Shown one piece after another: positions 7,284-17,818 of a DNA stretch of 43,563 bases. Within the stretch, counting starts at the first letter, position 1, and the number at the start of each line of letters is the position of its first letter. Position numbers and translations under genes: made by a program. The DNA is taken from NCBI GenBank assembly GCA_949298575.1, contig CASFXH010000025.1, positions 1 to 43,563 on the forward strand. Reading direction: 5' to 3'. The notes below the pieces were generated by a model, which saw only the letters and a list, made by a program, of their open reading frames with translations, was not told where the DNA came from and did not search any database. The stretch is from an uncultured Parabacteroides sp. Lineage in GTDB: Bacteria > Bacteroidota > Bacteroidia > Bacteroidales > Tannerellaceae.

Positions 7284-8909
7284 TTAAAATTTGTAACCTA
7301 AGGTCAACGCGATCTTTGTCTTGGTTGTCTTTAAAGGAATCGCCTCCGACTCCACCAATTTCACGTCGTCCACAATCACGTTCGAGAACGCGTAAATGTC
7401 TTCTTTATGCTCTTGGTAGACACAAGCCAAATCCATGTAAAAGCTGGGGGTAAAACGATAGCCCAACCCTACTGAAAAATAAGAAAGTCCTTTATCTACC
7501 GTATACGCGGTCGCCAGACCTCCGGGAAATACCTCATAACGGCCTTCTTTCAAGTTTGAGTTCAACGGACTGCTTTGCCAACCGCCACCCGCACGAATCG
7601 CGAACTGGGGCGTCACTTTGTATTCCGCGCCTACCCGGATCGTATGCATCAAGCCCATATCCGAATCAATCAATTCGTTATCGGCGTATTCATAACCATC
7701 CGGATCGGAAAGGCTCATCCGCTTATAATTCGTCAACTCATAATCTACACTGATCATTCCAGCTTGACCAAAGAAACCGGCCGCGCTGAAAATCCATTTA
7801 TCTGGCGTACGCAAACGGAAATCGGTATAGGGATAAGGGTTGGTCGGCGTGGAACCCCACATTTCTCCCAAGCCATCGATATAACTTCCCGATTCCGACT
7901 GATAATAATAGGTCATCTTATACCAAGTCGGCGAATTGTAAGCGACACCCAAGCGCAAATAGTCGGTCGGACGAGCGATCACGCCGATGTTTAACGCGTA
8001 TCCCGTTCCATCCATCGTCTGGTAATTATCATAATAAAGATTCCCAGTGGCGAAAGTCTCATCATAAATCGCGTTCAGGGTATAATCCAAATCGGTAATG
8101 GCGACCGTCGCCCCGACAAAGACCCGGTTCCCGAAATTGGTGGCGAAGGCTAAATTATATCGATCGATCGAACCTCGCTCGGAGACTTCCAATCGCGTCT
8201 CATTCGGGCTGTAATTCAACCATTCGTTGCCGTTCCATTCTCCAAAAGCGGAGTGGTAAAGGTCTCCACCTTCCTCATAAGCCCCGATCAGTCCACCTTG
8301 ATAACCCAACGCCGCCGGCCAAACATTCGCTTGGTAAGCGTTATTCAACTGATCGTAGGCATTATCGGCATTATCGCCCAGCAAAGGGGCAAAATCATTC
8401 TCCGCGATGCCATACCAACCGTCGCTATACCCCACGTAAGACGCTTGGGCCGCCAAATAATCGGCCACGGAATATGCCTGGGAACCTGTCGTCCGGTAAT
8501 TCCGGTCATAACTCTTGACCCGATTATAGGAAATGCCCACGTTCCAGCTGACCAATCCCTCGTCGTTGCCTGTAGGGAAATAGCCTACGTAAGCGATATT
8601 ATCAAAATTGAACTTATTCTTGCTGGCGTTGATTTTCCCGCCATTCCAATCGCTCGTCGTTTTCGTGGGCGAAAGGCTCAAGGTGGTCACCACTTCCGAG
8701 CTCCGGTAAATACCCAAGCCCGCCGGGTTGTTGCTCAAGACAGAGATGTCGCCTCCAACCGCGCCAAAAGCGCCACCCATACTCATATAACGAGCGGTCC
8801 CGTTCAAATCCGTTTGGGAAAACTTATACGCGTCGAGCACGCCTTGGGCCGAAAGGGAACCCACACCCGCCACGAACGCGGAAACCGCTACACAAATGAT
8901 CTTTTTCAT
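7284..8909 (-). CDS. OMPP1/FadL/TodX-type outer-membrane transport protein
   Basis: A 541-residue protein with a cleavable signal peptide (ending near SLSAQG, residue 22) and a beta-barrel of alternating aromatic and polar strands ending in an aromatic C-terminal residue (GYKF), typical of outer-membrane insertion. The N-terminal GTARYMSMGGAFGAVGGDISVLSNNPAGLGIYR is the hallmark of the OMPP1/FadL family, whose plug region this forms. Members import hydrophobic compounds; the substrate here is unknown. It lies 50 nt after the secreted protein gene at 8960-10192 and is probably co-transcribed with it. Confidence 0.85.
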   Translation of the reverse strand: MKKIICVAVSAFVAGVGSLSAQGVLDAYKFSQTDLNGTARYMSMGGAFGAVGGDISVLSNNPAGLGIYRSSEVVTTLSLSPTKTTSDWNGGKINASKNKFNFDNIAYVGYFPTGNDEGLVSWNVGISYNRVKSYDRNYRTTGSQAYSVADYLAAQASYVGYSDGWYGIAENDFAPLLGDNADNAYDQLNNAYQANVWPAALGYQGGLIGAYEEGGDLYHSAFGEWNGNEWLNYSPNETRLEVSERGSIDRYNLAFATNFGNRVFVGATVAITDLDYTLNAIYDETFATGNLYYDNYQTMDGTGYALNIGVIARPTDYLRLGVAYNSPTWYKMTYYYQSESGSYIDGLGEMWGSTPTNPYPYTDFRLRTPDKWIFSAAGFFGQAGMISVDYELTNYKRMSLSDPDGYEYADNELIDSDMGLMHTIRVGAEYKVTPQFAIRAGGGWQSSPLNSNLKEGRYEVFPGGLATAYTVDKGLSYFSVGLGYRFTPSFYMDLACVYQEHKEDIYAFSNVIVDDVKLVESEAIPLKTTKTKIALTLGYKF

Positions 8910-8959
8910 CTTCTTCCTTTTTCGTTTCTCGTTGTTGTTTTAAAATTCATCTTCTCCTC

Positions 8960-10192
8960 TCATCGACGGCCACCGCTCCGGTTGCTGAAGCCACTGCCTC
9001 CGCCACCACCACGGCTGCCTCCGAACGACCCGCCGGAACTCCGGTTGAAGCTACCGCTACTCCGAGAGGGAGAATAGCTTCGTTGAGGCGATTGGATGGA
9101 TCGGGTAGTGCTGTTGTTAATATTGCTACTCCGGCTACTCCGTGGCAAAGTCGTCGAGCCACTCGAGCGACGGATGGTGTTCGTCGAAGCGTCGTTCTGG
9201 CGAATGATACGGGTCCGGTTGCTATTGCTCAGGCTGGAGCGATTGGAGGTGGCGCTTTGGCCGCTTCGCAAGGAATTGCCGCTGGTCGTCGTGCCGACAC
9301 GTCCCGAACGATTGCTATAAGTCCGTCCGCTCGTAGCGCTTTGGTTGCGCAAAGAGGTCGCCGATGAGCCATGCGTACGGGTCGCGTACGAGGAAGAACC
9401 TCCCCGGCCACCCCGACGGGCGCTCGACGCGTAAGAGGAACGGCCCCCTCCACTATGGTAATAAGCTGGCGTATAATGGTGGTGATAGTGAGGCCCCCAA
9501 TAACCGCCCCATGCCCATGACGGACCATACCAATACCACGGGCTGTACCAAGGATCGTACCAACCGGCGTAGAAACCGCCCCAGCCCCAGCTGAAGCCCC
9601 AATAAGGCCGATAGTACCACGACGAGTAAGTCCACCAAGGGCTATAGCCATAATACCAAGGATCATACCAACCGTAATACCAAGGGGAGCCGAAGCCCAA
9701 ATTGATATTGACATCCACCGAACCATTGTTCGTGTCATAATCGTAAGCGTAATAGCCGTCGCTCAGGTAAAGGTCGACCTGGTCGGCTCCGGCGATCGTG
9801 ATCTTGCTAGGCGAATGGTAGCGCACGATCCGCTCGCTGTATTCCAAGTCCGACCGGCGCTCGTCGTCGTCCGCGGTAGCGTCACGCGCGACTTGCTCGT
9901 CGCGGTCGGCCCTTTCGGAATCGCCGGAATAGCGGCGGTTGTACTCATCCACGTCACGGTCGTTGTCGATCGACCAATTGTCGGACGCGTAGACGTCTTC
10001 CTCGTTGGCGTCGATCGCCTCCGCGTTCGACTTGACGATACGCGTCGTCACTTCCGTCGTTTTCACTTCCTCGCGTTCCGCCTTGACGGGCGTCGAGAAA
10101 TAAACATCATCAAAGAACTCCCCTTGAGCCGCGGCGCCAAACGCGACCAAGAGCAGCATCACCGTCGTCGTTATCCATCTCATGGGTTTCAT
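8960..10192 (-). CDS. Secreted low-complexity protein rich in Tyr/Trp and Gly/Ser/Arg
   Basis: A 410-residue protein with a signal peptide ending near AFGAAAQG (residue 23), then an acidic and charged segment (residues 25-150) and a block extremely rich in W, Y, G and P (about 150-255, repeated YYGWYDPWY-type patterns). The tail (about 255-410) is composed of S, R, G, N and T and is strongly basic. I do not recognise a defined domain. The compositional layout suggests a surface or periplasmic unstructured protein. It is upstream of and probably in one operon with the OMPP1 porin, and has a good promoter at 10282-10289. Low-complexity composition makes homology claims unsafe. Confidence 0.75.
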   Translation of the reverse strand: MKPMRWITTTVMLLLVAFGAAAQGEFFDDVYFSTPVKAEREEVKTTEVTTRIVKSNAEAIDANEEDVYASDNWSIDNDRDVDEYNRRYSGDSERADRDEQVARDATADDDERRSDLEYSERIVRYHSPSKITIAGADQVDLYLSDGYYAYDYDTNNGSVDVNINLGFGSPWYYGWYDPWYYGYSPWWTYSSWYYRPYWGFSWGWGGFYAGWYDPWYSPWYWYGPSWAWGGYWGPHYHHHYTPAYYHSGGGRSSYASSARRGGRGGSSSYATRTHGSSATSLRNQSATSGRTYSNRSGRVGTTTSGNSLRSGQSATSNRSSLSNSNRTRIIRQNDASTNTIRRSSGSTTLPRSSRSSNINNSTTRSIQSPQRSYSPSRSSGSFNRSSGGSFGGSRGGGGGSGFSNRSGGRR

Positions 10193-10281
10193 TGTTCTTT
10201 CTCCTTATGTTTTAAAAATTTGTTTGACTTATCGCATAAGACACCGGTCGCCCTAAAAGGTTTAACCGAGCTTTCGCGGAA

Positions 10282-10289
10282 CAAAGATA
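10282..10289 (-). promoter_or_regulatory. Promoter -7 box TATCTTTG
   Basis: The minus strand reads TATCTTTG, matching TAnnTTTG. It would give a leader of roughly 80 nt before the ATG at 10192. Confidence 0.6.
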
Positions 10290-10350
10290 ACGCTTCGTCC
10301 CTATTTTCTTTCCTTATATATATACTTTAACGTCCCTCCTCGTCAGGTAA

Positions 10351-10395
10351 GACGCGAGAGGGGGCGGATTCGTCGCGTGCCTCCGCGTCTTTTTT
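10351..10395 (+). terminator. Orphan terminator-like hairpin between divergent genes
   Basis: Arms 10351-10361 and 10380-10389 pair through GACGCG/CGCGTC and GAGG/CCTC with one bulged A, followed by six T. No plus-strand gene precedes it; the divergent genes start on both sides. It could end a short unannotated transcript or be incidental. Confidence 0.4.
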
Positions 10396-10443
10396 CGGGG
10401 CGATAAACCTTTTCCCGCGGGCGCTTCGTTTTCATAAATATGC

Positions 10444-10451
10444 TACATTCG
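10444..10451 (+). promoter_or_regulatory. Promoter -7-like box TACATTCG for maeB
   Basis: TACATTCG, a TAnnTTCG variant of the consensus, 40 nt before the chosen maeB start. Similar TAnnTTCGCGG boxes precede pyrG, the symporter and the oxidoreductase operon in this window. Confidence 0.45.
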
Positions 10452-10490
10452 CGGGAAAATTATCAATCAGAAGAATTAAAGAAAGTATTT

Positions 10491-12779
10491 ATGGCAAAGA
10501 TTACGAAAGAAGAGGCTCTCCGGTATCACGCCGAAGGTAAGCCTGGTAAGATTGAGGTTATCCCGACCAAGCCGTACAGCACGCAGACCGACCTCTCGTT
10601 GGCCTACTCGCCGGGCGTGGCCGAGCCTTGCCTGGAGATCAAGGAAAAACCCTTGGACGCTTACGAGTATACCGCCAAGGGCAACCTGGTCGCCGTCATC
10701 TCCAACGGGACGGCCGTTCTGGGATTGGGCGACATCGGCCCGCTGGCCGGGAAACCGGTAATGGAAGGGAAAGGATTGCTGTTCAAGATCTTCGCGGGTA
10801 TCGACGTATTCGACATCGAGGTCGACGAGAAGGATCCCGAGAAATTCATCCAGACCGTCAAGGCCATCGCCCCGACTTTCGGCGGCATCAACCTGGAAGA
10901 CATCAAGGCCCCGGAATGTTTCGAGATCGAGACGCGGCTCAAGGATGAGCTGGACATCCCCGTGATGCACGACGACCAGCACGGGACGGCCATCATCTCC
11001 GGCGCCGGCCTGATCAACGCCCTCGAGATCGCCGGGAAAAACATCGGCGAGGTCAAGATCGTCGTCAACGGCGCCGGCGCGGCGTCCATCTCGTGCACGA
11101 AGCTCTACATGGCCCTCGGCGCCAAGAAGGAGAACATCCTCATGTGCGACAGCAAGGGCGTCATCTCCACCCGGCGGACCGACCTGAACGCCGCCAAGCG
11201 CGAGTTCGCCGTCGACACCGACGCCCGTACCCTCCAGGAGGCCATCGCCGGCGCCGACGTCTTCCTCGGCCTCAGCGTGGCCAACGTCTTGACGCAAGAC
11301 ATGGTGCGGAGCATGAACCCCAACCCCATCGTCTTCGCCCTGGCCAACCCCAACCCGGAGATCTCCTACGCCGACGCGATGGCCTCGCGCCCCGACATCA
11401 TCTTCGCCACCGGCCGCTCCGACTATCCCAACCAGATCAACAACGTCTTGGGCTTCCCCTACATCTTCCGCGGGGCGCTCGACACGCGCGCCAAGGCCAT
11501 CAACGAGGAGATGAAGCGCGCCGCCGTCTACGCCATCGCCCAGCTGGCCAAGGAGCCGGTGCCCGACGTGGTGAACGCCGCTTACCAATTGAAACGGACC
11601 ACCTTCGGCCGCGACTACATCCTGCCCAAGGCCCTCGACCCGCGGCTCCTGACGCGCGTCTCGACAGCCGTGGCCAAGGCGGCCATCGAATCGGGCGTCT
11701 CGCGCAAGACGATCACCGACTGGGATGGTTACCGCAACCACCTGCGCGAGATGATGGGCTACGACAACAAGCTCCTCCGCTCGTTCACCGACATGGCCAA
11801 GGCCAACCCGAAACGCGTCGTCTTCGCCGAGGCCAACCACATCAACATGCTGAAAGCCGCCGTCGAGGCCAAGAACTTGGGCATCTGCGTCCCCATCCTC
11901 CTGGGCAACGAGGAACGCCTGGCCAAGATCGCCGCCGAGGAGAACATCAGCCTCGAGGGCATCGAGATCGTCAACCTCCGCCACGACCGCGAGACCGAGC
12001 GCCGCCACCGCTACGCCCGCCTCCTCGCCGAGAAACGGGCCCGCGACGGCGTCACCTACTCCGAGGCCTGCGAGAAGATGGTCGAACGCAACGCCTTCGG
12101 CATGATGATGGTCGAGACGGGCGACGCCGACGCCTTCGTCACCGGCGTCTACAGCCGCTACTCCGAGGTCAACAAGCTGGCCGAGCAGATCATCGGCATC
12201 CGCCCCTCCTACAAGCACTTCGGGGCCATGCACATCGTCACCAGCAAGAAGGGCACCTTCTTCATGGCCGACACGCTGATCAACCGCCACCCCTCGACCG
12301 AGGTCTTGATCGACATCGCCCGCCTGACGTACGACGCCGTCAAGTTCTTCGCCCACGAGCCCGTCATGGCCATGCTCTCCTACTCCAACTTCGGGTCCGA
12401 CAAGCAGGGCAGCCCGCTCAAGGTCCACGAGGCCATCGACTACCTCCACAAGACCTACCCGGAGATGCTGATCGACGGCGAGATGCAAGTCAACTTCGCC
12501 CTCGACCGCAAGCTCCGCGACGAGATGTACCCCTTCAACAAGCTCAACGGGCGCGACGTCAACACGCTTGTCTTCCCCAACCTCAGCTCGGCCAACAGCG
12601 CCTATAAGCTCTTGCTCGAGATGGGCGTCGGAGAGATCATCGGCCCCATCCAGATGGGCCTCAACAAGCCGATCCACTTCACCGACGTGGAAAGCTCCAC
12701 GCGCGACATCCTGAACCTGACGACCGTCGCCGTGGTCGACGCCATCGTCCAGGAACAGATCGAGAAGGCGAGAAAATAA
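10491..12779 (+). CDS. maeB: NADP-dependent malic enzyme with phosphotransacetylase-like domain
   Basis: A 762-residue cytoplasmic enzyme that decarboxylates malate to pyruvate and CO2 with reduction of NADP. I start at the ATG at 10491 ([16 protein letters not shown]), because the 17 residues upstream overlap the promoter box at 10444. The malic N-terminal domain (about 10-155) includes [15 protein letters not shown] and the Y-to-K catalytic region. The nucleotide-binding domain (about 160-400) has [12 protein letters not shown]. Residues about 420-755 form the phosphotransacetylase-like C-terminal domain that acts as a regulatory acetyl-CoA sensor in the MaeB family. Codon usage is extremely C-ending, suggesting high expression. 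Confidence 0.94.
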   Translation: MAKITKEEALRYHAEGKPGKIEVIPTKPYSTQTDLSLAYSPGVAEPCLEIKEKPLDAYEYTAKGNLVAVISNGTAVLGLGDIGPLAGKPVMEGKGLLFKIFAGIDVFDIEVDEKDPEKFIQTVKAIAPTFGGINLEDIKAPECFEIETRLKDELDIPVMHDDQHGTAIISGAGLINALEIAGKNIGEVKIVVNGAGAASISCTKLYMALGAKKENILMCDSKGVISTRRTDLNAAKREFAVDTDARTLQEAIAGADVFLGLSVANVLTQDMVRSMNPNPIVFALANPNPEISYADAMASRPDIIFATGRSDYPNQINNVLGFPYIFRGALDTRAKAINEEMKRAAVYAIAQLAKEPVPDVVNAAYQLKRTTFGRDYILPKALDPRLLTRVSTAVAKAAIESGVSRKTITDWDGYRNHLREMMGYDNKLLRSFTDMAKANPKRVVFAEANHINMLKAAVEAKNLGICVPILLGNEERLAKIAAEENISLEGIEIVNLRHDRETERRHRYARLLAEKRARDGVTYSEACEKMVERNAFGMMMVETGDADAFVTGVYSRYSEVNKLAEQIIGIRPSYKHFGAMHIVTSKKGTFFMADTLINRHPSTEVLIDIARLTYDAVKFFAHEPVMAMLSYSNFGSDKQGSPLKVHEAIDYLHKTYPEMLIDGEMQVNFALDRKLRDEMYPFNKLNGRDVNTLVFPNLSSANSAYKLLLEMGVGEIIGPIQMGLNKPIHFTDVESSTRDILNLTTVAVVDAIVQEQIEKARK

Positions 12780-12802
12780 AAGCGAAATTAGAGGTAAGGA
12801 AG

Positions 12803-12845
12803 GCCCCGCCGACGCCCGGAATGGGTGGTTGCGGGGCTTTTTATA
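12803..12845 (+). terminator. Intrinsic terminator after maeB
   Basis: A 7-bp GC stem (12803-12809 with 12831-12837) followed by TTTTTATATATTT, 23 nt downstream of the maeB stop codon. Confidence 0.8.
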
Positions 12846-12886
12846 TATTTTTTTTTCTAAATAAGGAGAAAATCCCTTTTTAATCA

Positions 12887-12894
12887 TATATTTG
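12887..12894 (+). promoter_or_regulatory. Promoter -7 box TATATTTG for the DUF6261 transcript
   Basis: TATATTTG matches TAnnTTTG. Transcription would begin near 12901, essentially at the first base of the 84-bp repeat array, so the array would form the 5' leader. Confidence 0.6.
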
Positions 12895-12897
12895 CCT

Positions 12898-13105
12898 CGC
12901 GAAATGATAATCCGGATACAGATTATCTCCTCGCGGGTCTGGAAAACGGTTTCCGCACACCCGGAAAGTACTTTCCGGAGACGCGAAATGATAATCCGGA
13001 TATGGATTATTGGTTCGCGAATCCGGAAAACGATTTTCGCATCCCGGGAGAGCACTTCCCGAAGACGCGAAGAGATAATCTGGAAGCGGATTTTTATTTC
13101 GCGCG
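12898..13105 (+). repeat. 84-bp tandem repeat leader, 2.5 copies, hairpin-rich
   Basis: Copies at 12898-12981 and 12982-13065 align without gaps over 84 nt and differ at about 18 positions; a third copy of about 40 nt covers 13066-13105. Each starts CGCGA and pairs that with TCGCG at unit positions 34-38, in all three copies. Inside lies a GATAAT/ATTATC stem, then a GGAAA/TTTCC-type stem and a third hairpin that is a perfect 18-nt palindrome in copy 1 (CCGGAAAGTACTTTCCGG) and persists, shifted by one base, in copy 2. It sits between the promoter at 12887 and the DUF6261 start at 13132, so an RNA leader role is likely. Confidence 0.8.
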
Positions 13106-13131
13106 TTTTTCTCAAATAAAAACGAATCATC

Positions 13132-13938
13132 ATGCAGGGAACTTACAAATTGATCGAGATTTTACGGCTCAAGGATTTCAACACGGCGGAGAAGGCGAGC
13201 GTCCTCGCGGGCTTCCTCAACCTTTTGGAAAGCGCGAAAGAGGCCGGCGGAGAAGCGCTCCTCCCCTCGGCGGCTGAGGAAGGGGGCGTCGCGGCGCTCA
13301 ATATCCCCGCCGGGCAAGTGAGGCGGTTGCGGGAAATTTACGACGACCTCATCAAAGGAATGGGCGGAAACGCTTTTTCGCAAACCCCACGGCTCAACGA
13401 GGTGGACCACGACCGAAACCGCGTCGCCACCTTCATCCTCGATGAAATCCGCACGATGAGTAAGATGCCATTCAAAGAAAAGCGAGAAGCGGCCAAACGG
13501 TTGCTCCCGTTCTTGAGACCGTTCAAAGGATTTCGCCGAAAGCCATTGGGGCAAAAAACGATTATCCTAGAAGGGCTTGTCGACTTCTTGCGCAGTCCTG
13601 AACACGCCGATGACATCCGCACGCTCGATCTTGTCCGCAGGGCAGACCAGTTAGAACAAACGAACCAGATTTATCGGCAGCTCATCCACGAACGCTCGAA
13701 AATCCGCTCCGATCGCAGGCAAGCGCCCAACACCGTCAAGCTGACCGCCGAGGCCCAAACGCTCCTGGCCGACATGTGCCACGAGGCCAACGCCACGGCT
13801 GTCCTTCGCCCCTCGAAAACGACCGCCTGGTTCATCTCCAACGCCCGAACGCTTTTCGACATGGCCCGAACAGAGTGGAAATCGCGAGACAAACGGCCCA
13901 AACGAAAGGCCCGCCAGCGAATAACCCCCAAGGATTAA
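13132..13938 (+). CDS. DUF6261 family protein
   Basis: A 268-residue soluble protein with no signal peptide or membrane segment. It is predicted helical, with the layout of DUF6261: a central VDHDRNRVATFILDEIR, then RPFKGFRRKPLGQKTIILEGLVDFL and a C-terminal LEQTNQIYRQLIHERSKIR. The family is common in Bacteroides and Parabacteroides and has no known function. The C-terminal 30 residues are very basic (KSRDKRPKRKARQR), which could mean nucleic acid binding, though this is only a guess. The structured 84-bp repeat leader and its own promoter suggest special control. pyrG follows 99 nt later with its own promoter-like box. Confidence 0.72.
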   Translation: MQGTYKLIEILRLKDFNTAEKASVLAGFLNLLESAKEAGGEALLPSAAEEGGVAALNIPAGQVRRLREIYDDLIKGMGGNAFSQTPRLNEVDHDRNRVATFILDEIRTMSKMPFKEKREAAKRLLPFLRPFKGFRRKPLGQKTIILEGLVDFLRSPEHADDIRTLDLVRRADQLEQTNQIYRQLIHERSKIRSDRRQAPNTVKLTAEAQTLLADMCHEANATAVLRPSKTTAWFISNARTLFDMARTEWKSRDKRPKRKARQRITPKD

Positions 13939-15648
<1,710 letters not shown>

Positions 15649-15651
15649 GAA

Positions 15652-17583
15652 ATGGATAAGAACACGATAATCGGATTCATTCTCATCGGGGTCGTCCTGG
15701 TGGCCTTCAGCTGGTTCAACCGGCCGACACCCGAGCAAATCGAAGCCCAACGCCACTACCAAGACTCGATCGCGCGAGTCGAGCAAGAGCGGCAAATGGC
15801 GATCCAAGAAGAGGAAAACCAAAAGATGCGCGAGGCCCGCGAGCTCGCCAGCCTCCCCGACTCGGCCCGCGCCGAGCGCCTCCGCCAAGACTTCGGAGGC
15901 TTCGCCGAGGCGATGGTCGGGACCGAGGGATACACGACGCTCGAGAACGAGCTCGTCGAGATCCGCGTCAGCAACAAGGGCGGCCGCGTCTCCTACGCCC
16001 GCCTCAAGGAATACGACAATTACGCGGGCGACCCGCTGGTGCTTTTCGACGAGAGCACCTCGGCCCTCGGCTTCTCCTTGATCACGGCCAACAACCAGAT
16101 GGTCAAGACAAGCGACCTCTACTTCGAGCCCGTCGAGGGCCATACGCCCACTAGCCTGACGATGCGGGCCAAGGCGGGCGAGGGACGCCACCTCGACTTC
16201 ACCTACACCTTGCGGCCCGACGACTATATGGTCGATTTCCAAATCAAGGGCACGGGCCTGAACGGCGTCCTGGCGCCCACCACCGAGGCTCTCACCCTCG
16301 ACTGGATCCAGGACATCCGCCAGCAAGAGAAAGGCCGCTCGTTCGAGGACCGCTACGTGACGCTGAATTATAAGATCGTCGGCGACGACGTCGACTACCT
16401 GAGCGAGACCAGCAACGACGACGAGCAGATGAAAGAATCACTCAAGTGGATCGGCTACAAGGACATGTTCTTCTCGACCGTCCTAATCGCGAAAGAAGGT
16501 TTCGACGAGGCGAACCTTGAGTCGAAACGGCTCGCGTCGGGCGAGTTGCTGAAGTCGTTCCGCTCGACCGCCCAAGTCCCCTTCGACCTGCGTGGCCAAA
16601 CGCCGACCGACCTCACCTACTATTTCGGCCCCAACAAGTTCGCCCTCCTGAAGGATTACGACGACGAGCTGAGTGGCGACGAGAAGCTGAACCTCGAGAA
16701 GCTGGTGCCTCTGGGCTGGGGGCTCTTCCGGTGGGTCAACCAATATTTCGTGATCCCGCTCTTCGACTTCTTGGGTAAGTTCATCAGCAACTATGGCGTC
16801 CTGATCTTCATCCTTACCCTGATCGTGAAGATCATCCTCTTCCCCTTGACGCGCAAGTCTTACCTCTCGTCGGCCAAGATGAGGGTCCTCCGCCCCCAAG
16901 TGGAAGAGATCAACGCGAAATACCCGGGACAAGAACAAGCCCTCGAGCGCCAGAAAGCGGTCATGGAGCTTTATAGCCGCGCCGGGGCCAGCCCGATGAG
17001 CGGATGCTTGCCCATGCTGCTCCAGATGCCGATCCTGATCGCCTTGTTCATGTTCTTCCCGTCGGCCATCGAGTTGCGCCACGAGAGCTTCCTTTGGGCG
17101 AACGACCTGTCGACCTACGACGCGATCATCAGCTGGGACGCCAACATCCCGCTCATCACGCCCTACTTCGGCAACCACGTGAGCCTCTTCTGCTTGTTGA
17201 TGACCATCACGAACATCGTCTACACGAAATACAACATGGACATGACCGACACCGGCCAACAACAAATGCCGGGCATGAAGGCCATGATGTACATGATGCC
17301 TGTCCTCTTCATGGTCTTCTTCAACCAATACGCTTCAGGTCTGACCTATTATTATTTCATCTCCATGTTGATGTCGATCGCCCAGACCCTGATCTTCCGC
17401 TATACCATCGACGAGGAGAAACTCCTGGCGAAACTGGAGGCGAACAAGCGGAAACCCCTCAAGAAATCCGGCTTCATGAAACGCCTCGAGGAGGCCCAGC
17501 GGATTCAAGAGGAACAACTCCGCAAGCAACAAGAGCAAAGAGAGCAAATGAAACGGCAACGGGAAGAGAAGAAAAAGCGCTAA
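15652..17583 (+). CDS. yidC: Membrane protein insertase YidC
   Basis: A 643-residue inner-membrane protein that inserts and folds membrane proteins with or without SecYEG. A first membrane helix (about residues 6-22) is followed by a charged coiled segment, a large periplasmic domain (about 80-345) and the conserved YidC/Oxa1 core of five helices (about 355-575), with NYGVLIFILTLIVKIILFPLT and SPMSGCLPMLLQMPI. The tail (about 595-643) is rich in K, R, E and Q and likely contacts ribosomes. It follows pyrG by 3 nt, as in other Bacteroidales, and a terminator follows. Confidence 0.96.
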   Translation: MDKNTIIGFILIGVVLVAFSWFNRPTPEQIEAQRHYQDSIARVEQERQMAIQEEENQKMREARELASLPDSARAERLRQDFGGFAEAMVGTEGYTTLENELVEIRVSNKGGRVSYARLKEYDNYAGDPLVLFDESTSALGFSLITANNQMVKTSDLYFEPVEGHTPTSLTMRAKAGEGRHLDFTYTLRPDDYMVDFQIKGTGLNGVLAPTTEALTLDWIQDIRQQEKGRSFEDRYVTLNYKIVGDDVDYLSETSNDDEQMKESLKWIGYKDMFFSTVLIAKEGFDEANLESKRLASGELLKSFRSTAQVPFDLRGQTPTDLTYYFGPNKFALLKDYDDELSGDEKLNLEKLVPLGWGLFRWVNQYFVIPLFDFLGKFISNYGVLIFILTLIVKIILFPLTRKSYLSSAKMRVLRPQVEEINAKYPGQEQALERQKAVMELYSRAGASPMSGCLPMLLQMPILIALFMFFPSAIELRHESFLWANDLSTYDAIISWDANIPLITPYFGNHVSLFCLLMTITNIVYTKYNMDMTDTGQQQMPGMKAMMYMMPVLFMVFFNQYASGLTYYYFISMLMSIAQTLIFRYTIDEEKLLAKLEANKRKPLKKSGFMKRLEEAQRIQEEQLRKQQEQREQMKRQREEKKKR

Positions 17584-17602
17584 TTCTCTCCTTCCTATCC
17601 TT

Positions 17603-17655
17603 AAAAAATACATCGCAAGGAAAATCCAATTCCCTCGCGATGTATTTATTTTTCC
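17603..17655 (+). terminator. Intrinsic terminator after yidC
   Basis: An 11-bp stem (17606-17616 with 17637-17647) flanked by A-run and followed by TTTATTTTTCC, 20 nt after the yidC stop. It ends the pyrG-yidC transcript. Confidence 0.75.
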
Positions 17656-17818
17656 TCCCAATCCAACCTCAACTCCATCCCAATGGAGCGCGAAACCATG
17701 AGCGCGATTTTTCCAGATACGCATTATTAACATTTAAACCCCTATATTTTTACTTTTATTAGGTGAATATTAAATTAAAACCTCCGTCCTTTGCGGTGTT
17801 GATAAATGAAGTTGCGGT

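Noticed and set aside
11093-12607. Open frame of 504 codons in another plus-strand phase of maeB
   Set aside because: Arg/Gln/His/Pro-rich nonsense sequence created by the codon bias of maeB.
10476-13133. Open frame of 885 codons on the minus strand opposite maeB
   Set aside because: It mirrors the GC-rich, C-ending codons of maeB and has the V/D/G/L/E-rich composition typical of antisense shadows, with no domain signatures.
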